A DNA stretch of 64,000 nt, taken from NCBI GenBank assembly GCA_034231615.1, contig CM067315.1, forward strand, positions 11,369,915 through 11,433,914, given 5' to 3'. The position numbers and the translations under genes are program-made. Below are positions 45,372 through 57,218 of this stretch, piece by piece. The notes under the pieces were generated by a model. It had not been told where the DNA came from, made no database searches, and was given only the letters and a program-made list of their open reading frames with translations. Origin of the DNA: Meghimatium bilineatum (taxonomy: Eukaryota > Mollusca > Gastropoda > Stylommatophora > Philomycidae). The stretch's first letter is position 1. The number at the start of each line of letters is the position of its first letter.

Positions 45372-45870
45372 TTTCTAGTTCAGTGTGCTAAAATTAGGGC
45401 CACTATCTTCTTCCTAAGGCATATAAGAAAAATAAACTACTAAGGGAAGTCGGGGGATAGACTGACAGCCTGTGAAAAAAATCATTACTGCATGTTTTCT
45501 CTCAAGTTCTTACTTTCTTTCTTTTATCAAATAATCCCAATGGACTACTAAGAGATGAACACCAGTAGATGTTGCAACGTTGTCTCTTTGGAGCAGACTC
45601 TTACGTGTCGGGTATGCTATGTATGCAGATGGATCACACATTTGTACAGAAAAACGAGACAGTAGTTAAAGACGTGTATGCTGTGCTCCTGGCAGGATGT
45701 GATAATGGTACTGCCGCACTGAAGCATTCCCTCGTGGACTAAACACGAAATCATAAACCCCAATCCCACAACTCTTATATGAGTCCGGGTCTCGCCTCGG
45801 CTGCTCAACTGATTATCTTGGCTTTTGTCAGAAAGACTGGGATGTCAAGGGTTAACTGCTCACAGATGAT
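45372..45870 (+). mobile_element. Interspersed repeat R1, copy 2
   Basis: Colinear with 500-1010 but diverged. The shared order of blocks is given at copy 1. It is followed by an atcatcatcatcat run at 45880-45895, which may be its tail or unrelated. Confidence 0.6.
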
Positions 45871-46149
45871 GGGATTATTCCATCATCATCATCATGTATT
45901 TATTAGTATGTTCCAGTACTGAACTGACCGAGACTTTGCACCATCTCCAATTGGTGACCATGGAAACGGGATGCAACGTTGCAATCTGGTTGACTAGGAT
46001 ATGTATATAGCATATTGAACTTGACCTACTGCACACATTTTAATATTCATCTCATTTCAAGTAATTTACACTTGATAATTCACTGCTGCTTAAATAGAAA
46101 AGCAGGCAAATACATTTGCAAGTTTAGGCTACCATTTATATACAAAATA
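45871..46149. other. Unassigned spacer
   Basis: It contains catcatcatcatcatg at about 45881. No gene is recognised. Confidence 0.5.
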
Positions 46150-46510
46150 CTGGAACTAACGGAACTAATGAACTCACTAACGAACTCCATGCAACGTAGT
46201 TAGACTAAAGGAACTAATCAACTCGATGCAAAGTGGTTAGACTAACGGAACTAATTAACTCCATTCAAAGTGGTTAGACTAAAGAAGTAATTAACTCCAT
46301 TGAAAGTGGTTAGACTAACGAACTCCATGAACTATATGCAAAGTGCTTAAACTAACAGAAGTAATGCATTTTATGCGAATCGCTTAAATTAACGGAACTA
46401 ATGAATTCTATACAGCGTTCTTTAATAATGGAACTAAAGAACTCACTAACGGAACTAATAAATTCAATGCAAAGTACTTAAACTAACGGAACTAATGAAC
46501 TCCACATATC
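46150..46510. repeat. Degenerate minisatellite, about 37-38-bp unit, about 9 copies
   Basis: The unit is roughly ttagactaacggaactaatt plus aactccatgcaaagtgg. The left units are better preserved than the right. Confidence 0.85.
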
Positions 46511-47655
46511 CCTTCCAACTTTCCACTGCTAGTAGCTAATCGTATTACAAACTACCTTGCTGTTAACCTTTGAACCTCGAACGCGTAACTCTGTCGCCTT
46601 ATAGTTAATGCGATATACCTTATGTTTCTTTTTGTGTTAATTACCTATATTGATAACTTTCTACGTTGTGATGATTGTAGCACACCTGAATCCCCTTTAA
46701 GTACCCTCTCTCTCTCTCTCTCTCTCTCTCCCTCTCTCTCTCTCTCCCTCTCTTATTTCCAGACATCACTAATGTAACACACATCATTTTATGTGTACAT
46801 CAGTCTGGTTGATAAAAGCGTAAATAGAATAATTGAAGCGTATCCTGTACAGGATAGGCAAAACTTGGAACAGGGTAACGAAATTTTGTTAGTCATTGGC
46901 AACACAAATAATAACGCACACAAATTGACGTTTCGACTAACATTCCTTTATCAAGAACACAACATAACACAAGACGTGTAAGAAACGGCACTGTTCACGA
47001 TCACGTAATAATGGCTATACGGGATAAATCCTGAAGTCCAGAAGAGTTACAAAATGATGAAACAAAATTATAAGGATAGAGATGAAATTAAAGCAAACAG
47101 AAAGTTGGTAGTATATCACAGGATATCGACAAAACAAACCAAACAGAAAACTGGGTACAATACAAGAATCAGTGGACAAATCACGTGACAAAATACCAAC
47201 TTTTTATTTTCATATGCTATTGCACTATCTCGGAAACTTAAAAAGTCATAACTTAAAATAAAGATAAAACGATTTGCGCGCAATTAACTGGCCATCCACC
47301 TCCAACTCAGTGTGCAAGGCGCATGTCGAGTGGTCAGGGGCTCTCATCGCGCAACGTGTCGAATATTGGATGCGTCAGTCTATGCTTCTTTATCGGAATT
47401 TCGTTCCATTTAATTATGTTAGCTATTTGTTCCGTAGAAACATGTCCACTGATTCTTGTATTGTACCGAAAAGTGATTGAATTAACATAATTTTACGGGA
47501 TATCGACAAAACAAAACAAACAGAAAAGTGATTGAACTAAAATCAGGGTTCTTTTCAAGGTTTTCAGTCTGAAGTGTTTCATAAATAATTCATTATATCC
47601 CGTCGGGAATTTCCTTTGAAAATAATTATACGAACACAAAAATTATTTACATATG
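46511..47655. other. Unassigned region with CT-rich tract
   Basis: A (CT)n tract lies at 46707-46753. The pair gggtacaatacaagaatc (47151) and gattcttgtattgtacc (47451) is an inverted repeat, and ggatatcgacaaaacaaa occurs directly at about 47123 and 47500. A decayed inverted-repeat element may span 47120-47540. No gene is recognised. Confidence 0.45.
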
Positions 47656-47659
47656 AAAT

Positions 47660-47835
47660 ATATAAACTATGCGTGCAGTCTCAAATTCCTGCGAGATACC
47701 AGAATGTATATAAATTGCCAAATTTTGCATCCAGATCATTCCTCCAAACCCTTTTAGTCGCCTCTTACGACGTGCTTGACAGATAACAGCGACTCTAATC
47801 AATTTTCGCAATTCGGGCCCCGGCAACAAAGGAGC
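47660..47835 (-). mobile_element. Retroposon S2, truncated and diverged
   Basis: Recognisable blocks are tctcaaattcctgc, cttttagtcgcctcttacga and gggccccggcaaca. The centre is replaced by unrelated sequence. Confidence 0.65.
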
Positions 47836-48639
47836 CAATAGAGCCTCTTTTTTTTCAGAAACAACTCGACAAGAATTTTTCCACAATTAATGAGTGGCCC
47901 CTTCGAGATCACATGACACGAATGTATTATCATTCATAATAGTATCACTGTCTTCCTGATCACATGACAAATGTTGAACATACCAGAATCTTCACCGAGT
48001 GTACACGGTGCATTTGTTATATGCTCAGAAATTAACAATTAAAACAGATCCAACAAACGGGAAAGAATTTCTGTGCAAATTTTTCCAGTTAAAAAACAGA
48101 AAACAAATATGCGAGTGTTCATACGGAAATGAGTTTCTATTTTTGGTGAGTTTTTAATATTGAGTTCACCTATTTTTTTTTTTACAATCCCTGGTAATGT
48201 TTCAGTTCTTTGAGGAAGAACGAGTTTTTAACTCTTTCTTCTGTTCCTAACTCCAGTAATGTTAACTCTTGTCTTTACAATTTAACGAGTAGTCTTTATG
48301 CTAATGGCAGATGACGTTTAATCTATGAAAGAACACGTAAATTGGTCAAATTTGCGAAATCGAATGTTCTATGTCAAAAGACGCAAATATTTCATGTTTA
48401 CTGTGAACAAGAATTTTAAGTAGTCCTGTTCACATTCTCAAGCTGAAATCGCACTTAAAATAATAGATAATAGTAGTTTATTAATTGTTAGGGATTTCAG
48501 AAAGTGAAGAGATCCCATTTCACATCAATATATTGAGAAATACGACTTTAAGCTGTATGTTTTTACATTTTTTCAAAGACATACCCGTAGTCGTAACCTT
48601 CGATAACAATTACCATGTTGTTCCGACAGGCCGACGTTG
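47836..48639. other. Unassigned AT-rich spacer
   Basis: No feature is recognised. Confidence 0.5.
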
Positions 48640-48850
48640 TTCTTGAACTAGTTACCGGCACGGCGTAGGTGGTCGGAACAACAAAGAAACCTGTCGCAGG
48701 GGCCAGAGTTGTGCCCTGATGCCAACGTCTGTTTCGGCAGCATTAGACTCGAAACACCATCGAGTCGAATGGCTGCTGGAACAGAGGGCGGAGCACTTGT
48801 GGGAATGCCTCACGTCCTGTGATGCAAGTTTCTAATCAAGAGTCAAGAGT
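48640..48850. mobile_element. Interspersed repeat R2, copy 2
   Basis: Colinear with 25832-26060, at roughly 85% identity by eye. Confidence 0.7.
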
Positions 48851-48954
48851 TAAAGACATACCTAGGGATAATATAAACAACATGGCGTCTGGTGACTGCT
48901 TTACAAGAAGTTTGTACGCATTTTTTTAGACGAGGTCAAGTAGAAGCCTTGGAA

Positions 48955-49030
48955 TATCTATGGTGTAGTGGTTAAGCTGTTAGATTTGGGCTCAAGAGGT
49001 CATGAGTTCGATTCCTGCTTGCGACATCTT
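48955..49030 (+). mobile_element. tRNA-like sequence, SINE head or tRNA pseudogene
   Basis: The A-box-like tggtgtagtggttaag and B-box-like gagttcgattcc are spaced as in a tRNA. The 5' and 3' ends do not form a full acceptor stem, and the copy runs on into gcgacatcttgtttgc. A decayed tRNA or SINE is more likely than an active gene. Confidence 0.5.
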
Positions 49031-49261
49031 GTTTGCAAAGTAGATTTTTTTCGAAGATCCGTGAGAATTATCATTTGAAGCTACGGAGCTACGTGCTATG
49101 AGTAGTACAGTGGCGTGTCGATTCGTTGAAAGGGATTGAGTACATATGTAGTAACTCTGGAGCAATGAAGTCAATCCTCTACATCTGTTCAAATTATTTT
49201 TTTTACCTAGGAGCCGTTCGCATTCAGAAATTGTTTTAGAAAATCAATTAGAATATCAACT

Positions 49262-49815
49262 AGCAAATAAAGTAGACCATCAACTTGAACATAAAGTAGA
49301 CCATCAACTTGAACATAAAGTAGACCATCAACTTGAACATAAAGTAGACCATCAACTTGAACATAAAGTAGACCATCAACTTGAACATAAAGTAGACCAT
49401 CAACTTGAACATAAAGTAGACCATCAACTTGAACATAAAGTAGACCATCAACTTGAACATAAAGTAGACCATCAACTTGAACATAAAGTAGACCATCAAC
49501 TTGAACATAAAGTAGACCATCAACTTGAACATAAAGTAGACCATCAACTTGAACATAAAGTAGACCATCAACTTGAACATAAAGTAGACCATCAACTTGA
49601 ACATAACGTAGACCATCAACTTGAACATAAAGTAGACCATCAACTTGAACATAACGTAGACCATCAACTTGAACATAACGTAGACCATCAACTTGAACAT
49701 AAAGTAGACCATCAACTTGAACATAAAGTAGACCATCAACTTGAACATAAATTAGGCCATCAACGTGAACATAAAGTAGACCATCAACTAAAAAATAAAC
49801 TTGAAAATAAAGTAG
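49262..49815. repeat. Minisatellite, 24-bp unit, about 22 copies
   Basis: The unit is accatcaacttgaacataaa plus gtag. It is nearly perfect, with an aacgtag variant in four units clustered on the right. The minus-strand frame reading FKLMVYFM is an artefact of the period. Confidence 0.97.
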
Positions 49816-50499
49816 ACCGTAGAAGTTAGTTTGACTTATTAAAAAAATCTTTTATAAAAGTAAAAAATTAGTCTCATGAAAAATGTAATTTAATTCATGA
49901 AAAGTTAGTTTATCAGATGAAACGATCAGCTTAACACATGAGTGAGGTCAATTTAACGCATAACTAGGTCTATTTAACTCATACCTGATGCCAATTTAAC
50001 TTATGGCTGATCGATTTAACTTATAGCTGAGATTAATTTAACTTATGGCAGACCAGAGTATCAAAGCATAAAATTCAAGGAAGCATCTAATGAACCTGTA
50101 ACTATGAAAAGTTACACAAATTAACTCTGCGGGCAGCGAATCACAGCACATGGAGAATCAAAAACTCTGCCATGTGTGCCGCGTGCGGAACGAAAAGAAC
50201 AAGCAAACTAACTGAAAAGTAAAAGAAGAAGATCAGGACCCCCACTGATTCAGTTACTGATAAGACTGCTATTTAATGAGCAGGTAATGACAGGTGTCAG
50301 TAAAAAAGATTTAGATCACGTTGATTGTAACACAAGTCTACCTGTCTGCACCCTGTACTCTGTGCCCTAATGGATCCGTCGACTGAATGGCTTCATCTGA
50401 ATATTTGACATTTGCTTAATGCTGCCTGTGTTCTCTAAGAACATCCGTCTGTCTTTCAGGTAAAACCAAGTGAGATGATTTCCTGTCGTCACAGAACTT
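49816..50499. other. Unassigned spacer with weak repeat
   Basis: 49925-50050 holds five diverged copies of a tttaac.cata.ctga motif about 30 bp apart. No gene is recognised. Confidence 0.45.
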
Positions 50500-50965
50500 G
50501 GACTATTGTTTGCCTTTAGAGAACTTAGTTTTTTTAGAGTCTGTCTTTTTTTAGAAAGCATATAACATTGTCTATCTTGAGAGAATTTAGTTTTTAGAGT
50601 CTGTCTTTTAAATAAAAAACATATAACATTGTCTATCTTAAGAGAATTTAGTTTTTAGAGTCTGTCTTTTTAAAAAAAACATATAACATTGTCTATCTTT
50701 AGAGAACTTAGTTTTTAGAGTCTGTCTTTTTTAAAAAAAACATATAACATTGTTTATCTTAAGAGAACTTAGAACATTGTTTTTAGAGAAATAATATTCT
50801 CTGTTTTAGAGAACTTAAAACATTGTCTGTTATTAGAGATTTTATAATAGTGTCTGTTATTAGAGAAATTAGAACATTGTCATTAGAGAATTTAGAACAT
50901 GGTCTGTTTTTAGAGAATTTAAAACGTTGTCTGTTATTAGAGAAATTAGAACAGTGTCTTTCATT
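50500..50965. repeat. Tandem repeat: about 62-bp unit (about 4 copies) grading into a shorter unit
   Basis: The 62-bp unit has tttttagagtctgtcttttt ... acatataacattgtctatct, then taagagaa. From 50780 it becomes an about 30-bp unit, attagagaatttagaacatt plus gtctgtt. A cagagaaatt variant of the short unit reappears at 52355-52500. Confidence 0.85.
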
Positions 50966-51229
50966 AGAGGATTTGGAATGTCGTCTGTCGTTTCAGAAGA
51001 GAGAGCACTGTATTAAGAGAAATTATAATGTGGTTGAGAGCAGCGGTAATGTTATGTCATTCACAACCGACCAGCAGACACATGTTTGAAGTTCATTCGC
51101 TATTTGTGATGTGAAATAGAAAATGTATTATGATCGCAGTTCAACCCCCGCTGCGCCAATTAGTGCCTTCCTGTCTGACTATTTCCTTTACCTATCAGTT
51201 TATCAAAAACAACATTCAGAAAAATGAAA
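50966..51229. other. Unassigned spacer
   Basis: No feature is recognised. Confidence 0.5.
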
Positions 51230-51726
51230 AATATACTGTGTAATATACTGTGTCATTGGATTTGAGAAAGAGAGTTCTGCAGTGATATATAACCCCTCCC
51301 CTATACTAACATATGGGTGCGAGTCTTGGACAATAAACAAACTGGAAAGTGGGAAATTAGAGGCAACAGAGATGTGATTCTACAGAAGAATGCTGAGAAT
51401 ATCATGGACTGCCAGAAAAACTAATGTAGAGGTGTTTAAAGAGTCAAATGCGAAACGGACCTTAATCAACAATATAAGAAAAAGGCAATCTTCTTTTTTT
51501 TTGGCCACTTCATGAGACAGGCAGGTTTAGAAAACATAGTCACAACATGCAAAATTGAAGGCAACAGAGACAGGGGACGACAGCGTGAGAAAATATTAGA
51601 CAGTTTGACAACCTGGCACGGCAAAGAAACAACAACGACTTTGATACATAATACTGTGGACAGAGAGCTGTGGAGAGCCATGACCGCTTACGCCAGCCGG
51701 CATGGCACGTGATGATGATGATCAGT
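51230..51726 (+). mobile_element. LINE 3' end with (GAT)n tail
   Basis: It encodes LTYGCESWTINKLESGKLEA, FYRRMLRISWTARKTNVEV, then FGHFMRQAGLENIVTTCKIE and ELWRAMTAYASRHGT, ending at gtgatgatgatgatcag. It belongs to the same type as LINE-C at 8771 and 14103. There is an in-frame stop and a T-run frameshift at 51493. Confidence 0.85.
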
Positions 51727-51875
51727 TTATCATTTATTAATTTAAATATAATTATATTTAGTGTTAGCTTTGTAAAAGATAACTAGCCCTAACCCTAAAA
51801 ATGAATATTTCAATTAATTATTGATTATTTATTGATATAATATTTATATAAATTAACTGCAAAATACGTAGGTAG
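51727..51875. mobile_element. MITE M1 fragment
   Basis: It contains agccctaaccctaaaaatga followed by atttcaattaattattgatt and tattgatataatatttatat, the same core as at 19440. It directly follows the LINE tail. Confidence 0.6.
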
Positions 51876-51944
51876 CAAACAAGAAACACGAACGAAACAT
51901 CTTGAAATGCGATCATAGTTTCAATAAAAATTACCCCCGTAATT

Positions 51945-52048
51945 TTAGGTCAGGATGAATCGATCAACCCAGCAATTCTGGTCAGGATGAATCGATCAAC
52001 CCAGCAATTCTGGTCAGAATTAATCGATCAATTACCCAACCACCAGGA
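51945..52048. repeat. Tandem repeat, 32-33-bp unit, 3 copies
   Basis: The unit is ggtcaggatgaatcgatcaa plus cccagcaattct. Confidence 0.9.
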
Positions 52049-52189
52049 CGTAGGGTACGAGAGCTCATGCTTGGGAAAGTCGCAAAATGGCGCTATGGTT
52101 GCTAGCAAATGCGGTAGGCGACGCTAGTCATGCGGCTTCTGGTCAAAAATTGACTGGGCAGATGAGAAACCATGTGCGCTGACGCTGGT

Positions 52190-52325
52190 TCATCTTCTTC
52201 TTCTTCTGTGTTCGCTCCATGAGCACAAATATTTACGTGATTTGAGCTGAGAGAGTGAAATTTGTTGTGTTACTATGTTTACAGCACAATTATGTTATTT
52301 GTGCCTGTCGGCCACAGCACATACG
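52190..52325 (-). mobile_element. Retroposon S3, copy 1
   Basis: It starts cttcttcttcttctgtgttc and ends tttgtgcctgtcggccac. Shared with 61366-61500: aatattt.cgtg, a gagcgtgaa-like block, gttgtg.t, acagca.aa and tgt.atttg. It carries the same 3' signature as S1 and S2. Confidence 0.7.
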
Positions 52326-52349
52326 TTCTTGTCATGGTTGGCTCATAAT

Positions 52350-52505
52350 TCCACTTAGATAAATTAGAACACTGTCTGTATTCAGAGAAATTAGAATTTT
52401 GTCTGTATTCAGAGAACTTAAGAACATTGCATTCAGAGAACATAAAACATTGTATAGAATATTATATTCAGAACAGTGTCTGTATTCAGACAACTTATAA
52501 CATTA
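52350..52505. repeat. Degenerate repeat related to 50780-50965
   Basis: Units of about 30 bp, of the type attcagagaa.ttagaacatt then gtctgt. Confidence 0.65.
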
Positions 52506-52559
52506 TGATAGTATAATATAGTATAGATCACAGTTAATGTTCATTATTATAACTTAGAT

Positions 52560-54435
52560 CAGAGGTGGTCGTAAAAACCAGGCAGCCACGACAGTCCTAC
52601 TTTCTCGCCAAGAAGATTTTAATTGCTGCATAATATAAGAGCCAGGGTACAATTAGATGGTCGCAAGAGCAAGAAAGTCCTACTGCGTCATGGAGTCCCC
52701 CAAGGAGGAGTCCTGTCAGCCACACTTTTCTTGGTTTACATCAATGACCCAGTTGCCGAACTACCACACGGGATCAAAGTGGTAATGAATTCTGACGACC
52801 TGATGATCTGGTACACGGAAGAACATGCGACAGTGGCCACTAAACAAATACAAAGAGCTTTGATGCCTTAATCGTATGAAATAGATGGTGCGTCAGCGTT
52901 AACACAGATAAGTGCAGCACTACAATCTTTACCCTCTCACCAAAACAAAAAGTCAGCGTTATCAAGATAAATGTAGAGCTTTTGAAAGAAGACAAGCAAT
53001 CCACATACGTCGGGGTTACCTTTGATGATAAGTTGACATGGAAGTAACACATAAACAAAGCAACAACAAAAGCCAGGAGAAAGTTAGTTCAAGTAGGAAG
53101 CATGAGGATAAATGAAAAGGATTGTTGGGAGAAAGTTAGCTATCCTGAGAAAATTAAGTGGAACCACTTTGGGAGCCAGTGGGAATATACTCCGTAAAGT
53201 TTACCAGCAAGGCATAAGACCACACCTGGAATATGGTTCAGCTGCGTGATGTCCTGCATCAAACACCAGATTACAGGATCTAGATAAAGTGCAAAACCAG
53301 GTGCTTAGGATAATGTTGGAAGCAATGAAATCAACACCCATAGCAGAGATGCAGAGAATAGGAAGAATGCAAACACTTGGCAAACGCAGAGAAACAAAGG
53401 TAATAATCTGTGTATGCCTAATCATCCAATGAAGGAAAGATTCCAAAATCTAGCAATGGGGCGACTGAAAAGAAGCAGTTTTATCCACCAACCTAAACGA
53501 TTCCGTAGACATATTACAGACCTACCTGAAGTTGACAGCCCCTTAAGGTCTGTACCAGAACAAACCCTTTAGAGTGAAAGGTATGGAATACCAATATATA
53601 TTCAGACCCACGTAAAAGGCATACTAAGCGAGGACGAACAGAACAGTGTGCAGCGAAGGACAGTCACCCTTAGTTTCCTGGAATATCCACAAGACATATG
53701 GATCAGAGTATACACAGATGGGCTAGCACAGAATTTAGTGAGAAATGAAGGTGCAGATGTATATATAGAATATCAACACAAGTCTAGAGATACGATCAGA
53801 ACACCAACAGGGAAATTCTGCAATAATTATAATGCAGAACTCAAGGCAATTAGAGTGCTAAATGAAAAACTGCTGAACTCTAACTCTAGCCCATAGTCCG
53901 TGGTATTCCTGACAGATCCAAGGTCATTGCTTCAAGCTCTTCCGTCTGGAGAACTAACAGACAAAAATTACTTAATGAACTGTCTTACCTGTATAGGGTA
54001 ACCATGCAGTGGATACCCTCTCACTGTGGAATACCAGGAAATGAAAAAGCAGACCAACTGACTAAGGTAGGTGCTGCCGAAGACCAACCAGATGTACAAA
54101 TCACCTACCTCCAGAAAAAACAGATGATCAAATCAATAAGAAAGCCACAAACACCAACACAAGATGATTATCACATTATGAACAGATCAGAACAAGTTGC
54201 AATTCTACGCCTCAGAACAGGACACAACCGACTCCGCAGTCCACATGTACACAAAGTTCAAGATTGGCAACATGGCCGTGTGTATATGTGGACAGGCAGC
54301 ACAGAGTGCCAAACATATACTTCAAGAGTGTTCTGAGCATGAAACGCTGAGGTAGACATATTGGCCAGAGGAAACAACACTGGAATCAATGCTCTATGCA
54401 TGGGACACTGTATGAACTACAAAAGACAGTGAGAT
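52560..54435 (+). mobile_element. LINE-N body: reverse transcriptase, RNase H and C-terminal region
   Basis: 52623-52871 reads MLHNIRARVQLDGRKSKKVL, then RHGVPQGGVLSATLFLVYIN (RT motif) and SDDLMIW, where the usual YADD is NSDD. 52970-53050 reads TYVGVTFDDKLTWK. The RNase H domain spans 53695-54070: YTDG (first Asp), NYNAELKAI (Glu), FLTDPRSLLQAL (second Asp) and WIPSHCGIPGNEKADQL (last His and Asp). All four acidic residues are present. Then comes MIKSIRKPQTPTQDDYHIMN, as at 20024. Many stops and frameshifts mean it is inactive. Gene order APE-RT-RNase H, with the APE part seen at 24775, resembles the I/Nimb group of LINEs. Confidence 0.88.
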
Positions 54436-54572
54436 TTATTCGGGAGAAAAAATTAGAGATATAAACATGTTTCAAGTGTGGTTTATTCAGGAGACAGAAT
54501 TACAGATATAAACATGTTTCAAGTGTGGTTTATTCAGGAGACAGAATTACAGATATAAACATGTTTCAAGTG
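54430..54572 (+). repeat. 47-bp triplication of the LINE-N 3' end
   Basis: Three copies of tttattcaggagacagaatt ... gatataaacatgtttcaagt. The single-copy version is at 20024-20110. The last copy continues into gaacgagagaaaaaaagaag, the retroposon end. Confidence 0.9.
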
Positions 54573-56375
54573 AACGAGAGAAAAAAAGAAGAAGACTGAA
54601 ATATTACTGGAGACACATTAAAGCGTCAGAAAAATCCCGCAATAAATCTATCAGATAAGTAGTTACTCGGTACTCACAACATACCTGCTTTAGAAGTCAG
54701 AACAAAGAACTCGTTTCATTCCATTCCACACAACAACAAAAAACACGCCAAAGAAAATGGCACCCAAGTCTAAATGATTTAATCTCTATTTCTTGAGAGA
54801 AAAAATTGTGAGTTTGGCAGTCTCACATGAAAGTCTCAAGCCGGGCTGCATAATTTTGTCTATTGACGCATTATAAAACTGTCCGTGTGTGTTAGAGAGT
54901 GCAAAAAAAGCTTTCTCAACACGGCTTATCGTACATAATCAATGTGTGTTCTGAAACAGAATACATACTTATTTCATTGTGTGTTAGTGGAAATATTGAA
55001 ATAGAGGACAAGACTTCACTTGTTCTCATGGAAATTGAAACAGAAGTCAGACGAACATAAACAGTGCCTGTTCTAGTGGAAATTGAAACAGAAGTCAATC
55101 GTACACAACCAGTGTGTGTTGTAGTGGAAATTGAAACAGAAAACAGACTTCAGAGGCTCAGTATGCTTTACTGGAAATGAAAATAGAAGACATGGAAAAT
55201 ATTTACATAGTTCACGAAGACGCGCAGTTTTCTCTAAAATTACGCAGGTGTGATGCCGTACACATAATTTAATATTCCGCCTACAAAAACCAGAACAGTG
55301 GGCATAAACAGTGCCATTAAGTATCACCTCATGAGTGATTTGTGCATACAGTTTCGCGACTGCCTAAAACGTCTGTTCCACATACAAAAGAACATTTGTA
55401 GAGGGAACATAGCGAGTCGTCTATAGTCTAAAAATTGTGTCCAGTAGAAATGAAAAATTGAACCAGTCTAGTCTGATAATAAAGGCAGTGTTCTAACACT
55501 GATCTACCGAGACTTCCTCGAGAGAGAGAAACAAAGATCACGTTCAAAACTGAGCAGAATCACGAACTTAACAACAGCTTGAAGAACTAAACAACTGACA
55601 TTCAAGAGATTCCAACAGGGAAAAAAATTTGGCACCGATGGAAGCTCAGAAGAACAAAGTAAGATTTAGGTCATCTCCGGTAGGGTAACACAAACAGATC
55701 TGAGTGATAGGTTGTATGTAAATATCCCTCGGAGTAAGATGGTATAAACTCGAATCTGAACCAACTGATGATGAACATGATAAGCAAACAAACATACTGG
55801 CACCGTTTATAGATAATGAATAGTGTACAGAGGCGGCATTAACTCCTTGTATCCCACAAGTCTATTAGATAGTCCTGGACATATGCCTAGTTTACCGTGT
55901 GTCTATTGAAAAGCTATTTATTTTTATCTTCCTAACATGTGAGAGCAGGATAACACACGCCAAATCAGCATTTCAAAAAATGAGAAATATTCTATGAAAT
56001 AGAGTACTATCAATGCATAGACGACTTTGAGTGATACGGTTCTTTTTCTTCTTCTTCAGCGATCATAGTGCTATGGTTCTATGCAATAGAGTACTATCAA
56101 TGCATAGACGAATTTTAGTGCTAGGATTATTGATTAGAGAACAGCAGGGGCATTCCCATAAGTGATCCACTCTTCGTCACAGTAGCCATCCACGAGTTTG
56201 CAGACTCAAAGTCCCAGTCAGATGTTGATTATGTGATCTTCGCAACTTTCCAGATCGGACACACCTTCTCCCTCACCCATGGTTGTTCCCCAATTTATAT
56301 CATTCTCTTATGTCTACACTCTATATCCCCTTAGTTCTAGTCCGTTAGCTGCCATCAAGTGAAACTTCTAAAACC
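54573..56375. other. Unassigned region with a degenerate repeat
   Basis: 54935-55190 holds about four diverged copies of an about 60-bp unit with tagtggaaattgaaacagaa and gtgtgt..tag. 55980-56120 has a duplicated tagagtactatcaatgcata flanking a cttcttcttcagcgatcata block, a lone fragment of the shared retroposon 3' end. No gene is recognised. Confidence 0.5.
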
Positions 56376-56465
56376 GATGGTCTACGTAAGTACTATTATT
56401 ATTCAGTTGTACTGCAGTATTACCTTTTATTCTTTGTATATGCACATTATCACCACCAGCGTGGA
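56376..56465. mobile_element. Single arm related to fold-back element M3
   Basis: The sequence ggtctacgtaagtactatta ... cagttgtactgcagtattac plus cttttattctttg matches the reverse complement of 1235-1305. Confidence 0.6.
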
Positions 56466-57218
56466 ACTCTTCACTCTGTAGCAAATCGATGAATGCACTT
56501 ATTGGGTCGATAGTATTTGATTTTCATTACTGTGCCATCAACCACAACAATGCCCGCCAATGAGTCTACTCTTTCGTTGCCACTTTCGCTGTTAACACTC
56601 TCAACATTCCAGTGCATTATTATTATTATTTGTCCTTGGTTTGTCTGGCCAGTAGCTCTATTCCCTTGTCTCCTGGCTTCTCGGGGCATTTGAGAAGGAC
56701 CCCCAGTAATTGAAGTTGGGCCCTTTCGGGATATAGGGCCTTGCACCATCCCTGCCTGAACTTCCATCACAGGGCATTCTCCATAATTATTATTGGATAT
56801 ACACATGTTCTCATTGTGTTTTGTACGTGACACCCTAATTAATTGTACGCATTTTGACTGGATACCTCCGTCTTCAGCACCTTGTTTACTTGGACAGGAC
56901 TGTAGTCCTGCTTGAGTAGGTCTGCCCGACCAGTCTTAGTTTCCAACCCGTGATGGTTGAACTAAGCCCCATCACCACTTCAAGGTGCTGGCCTCGATGT
57001 GGAGTAACAGTAGTATATCACATCACGTGATGTATACAATAAGTATGACAATACTACGACATAAAACAGTAGTGTACAACGATCCTAATTAAGAGATGCT
57101 GTGAATAGAGAGTTCTGGCAATACACGATCGTCTACTGCAAACATATAGCTTCTTAATGGTTGTAGATGTGTTTTTCTATTTGCCCCCTGCCGTACATTT
57201 TTTATCTGTAATATTCTT
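56466..57218. other. Unassigned region
   Basis: A minus-strand frame (56833-56471) contains a GQTNQGQIIIIMHWNVESVN segment that resembles the start of a LINE endonuclease (I..WN.ESV). It has no downstream catalytic motifs, so this is only a hint of a LINE 5' fragment. Confidence 0.4.

Noticed and set aside
48955-49030. Functional tRNA gene
   Set aside because: The internal promoter boxes are good, but the acceptor arms do not pair and no clear anticodon stem forms.
56471-56833. Host gene on the minus strand
   Set aside because: The frame lacks downstream motifs. A WNVESVN segment suggests a LINE 5' fragment at most.
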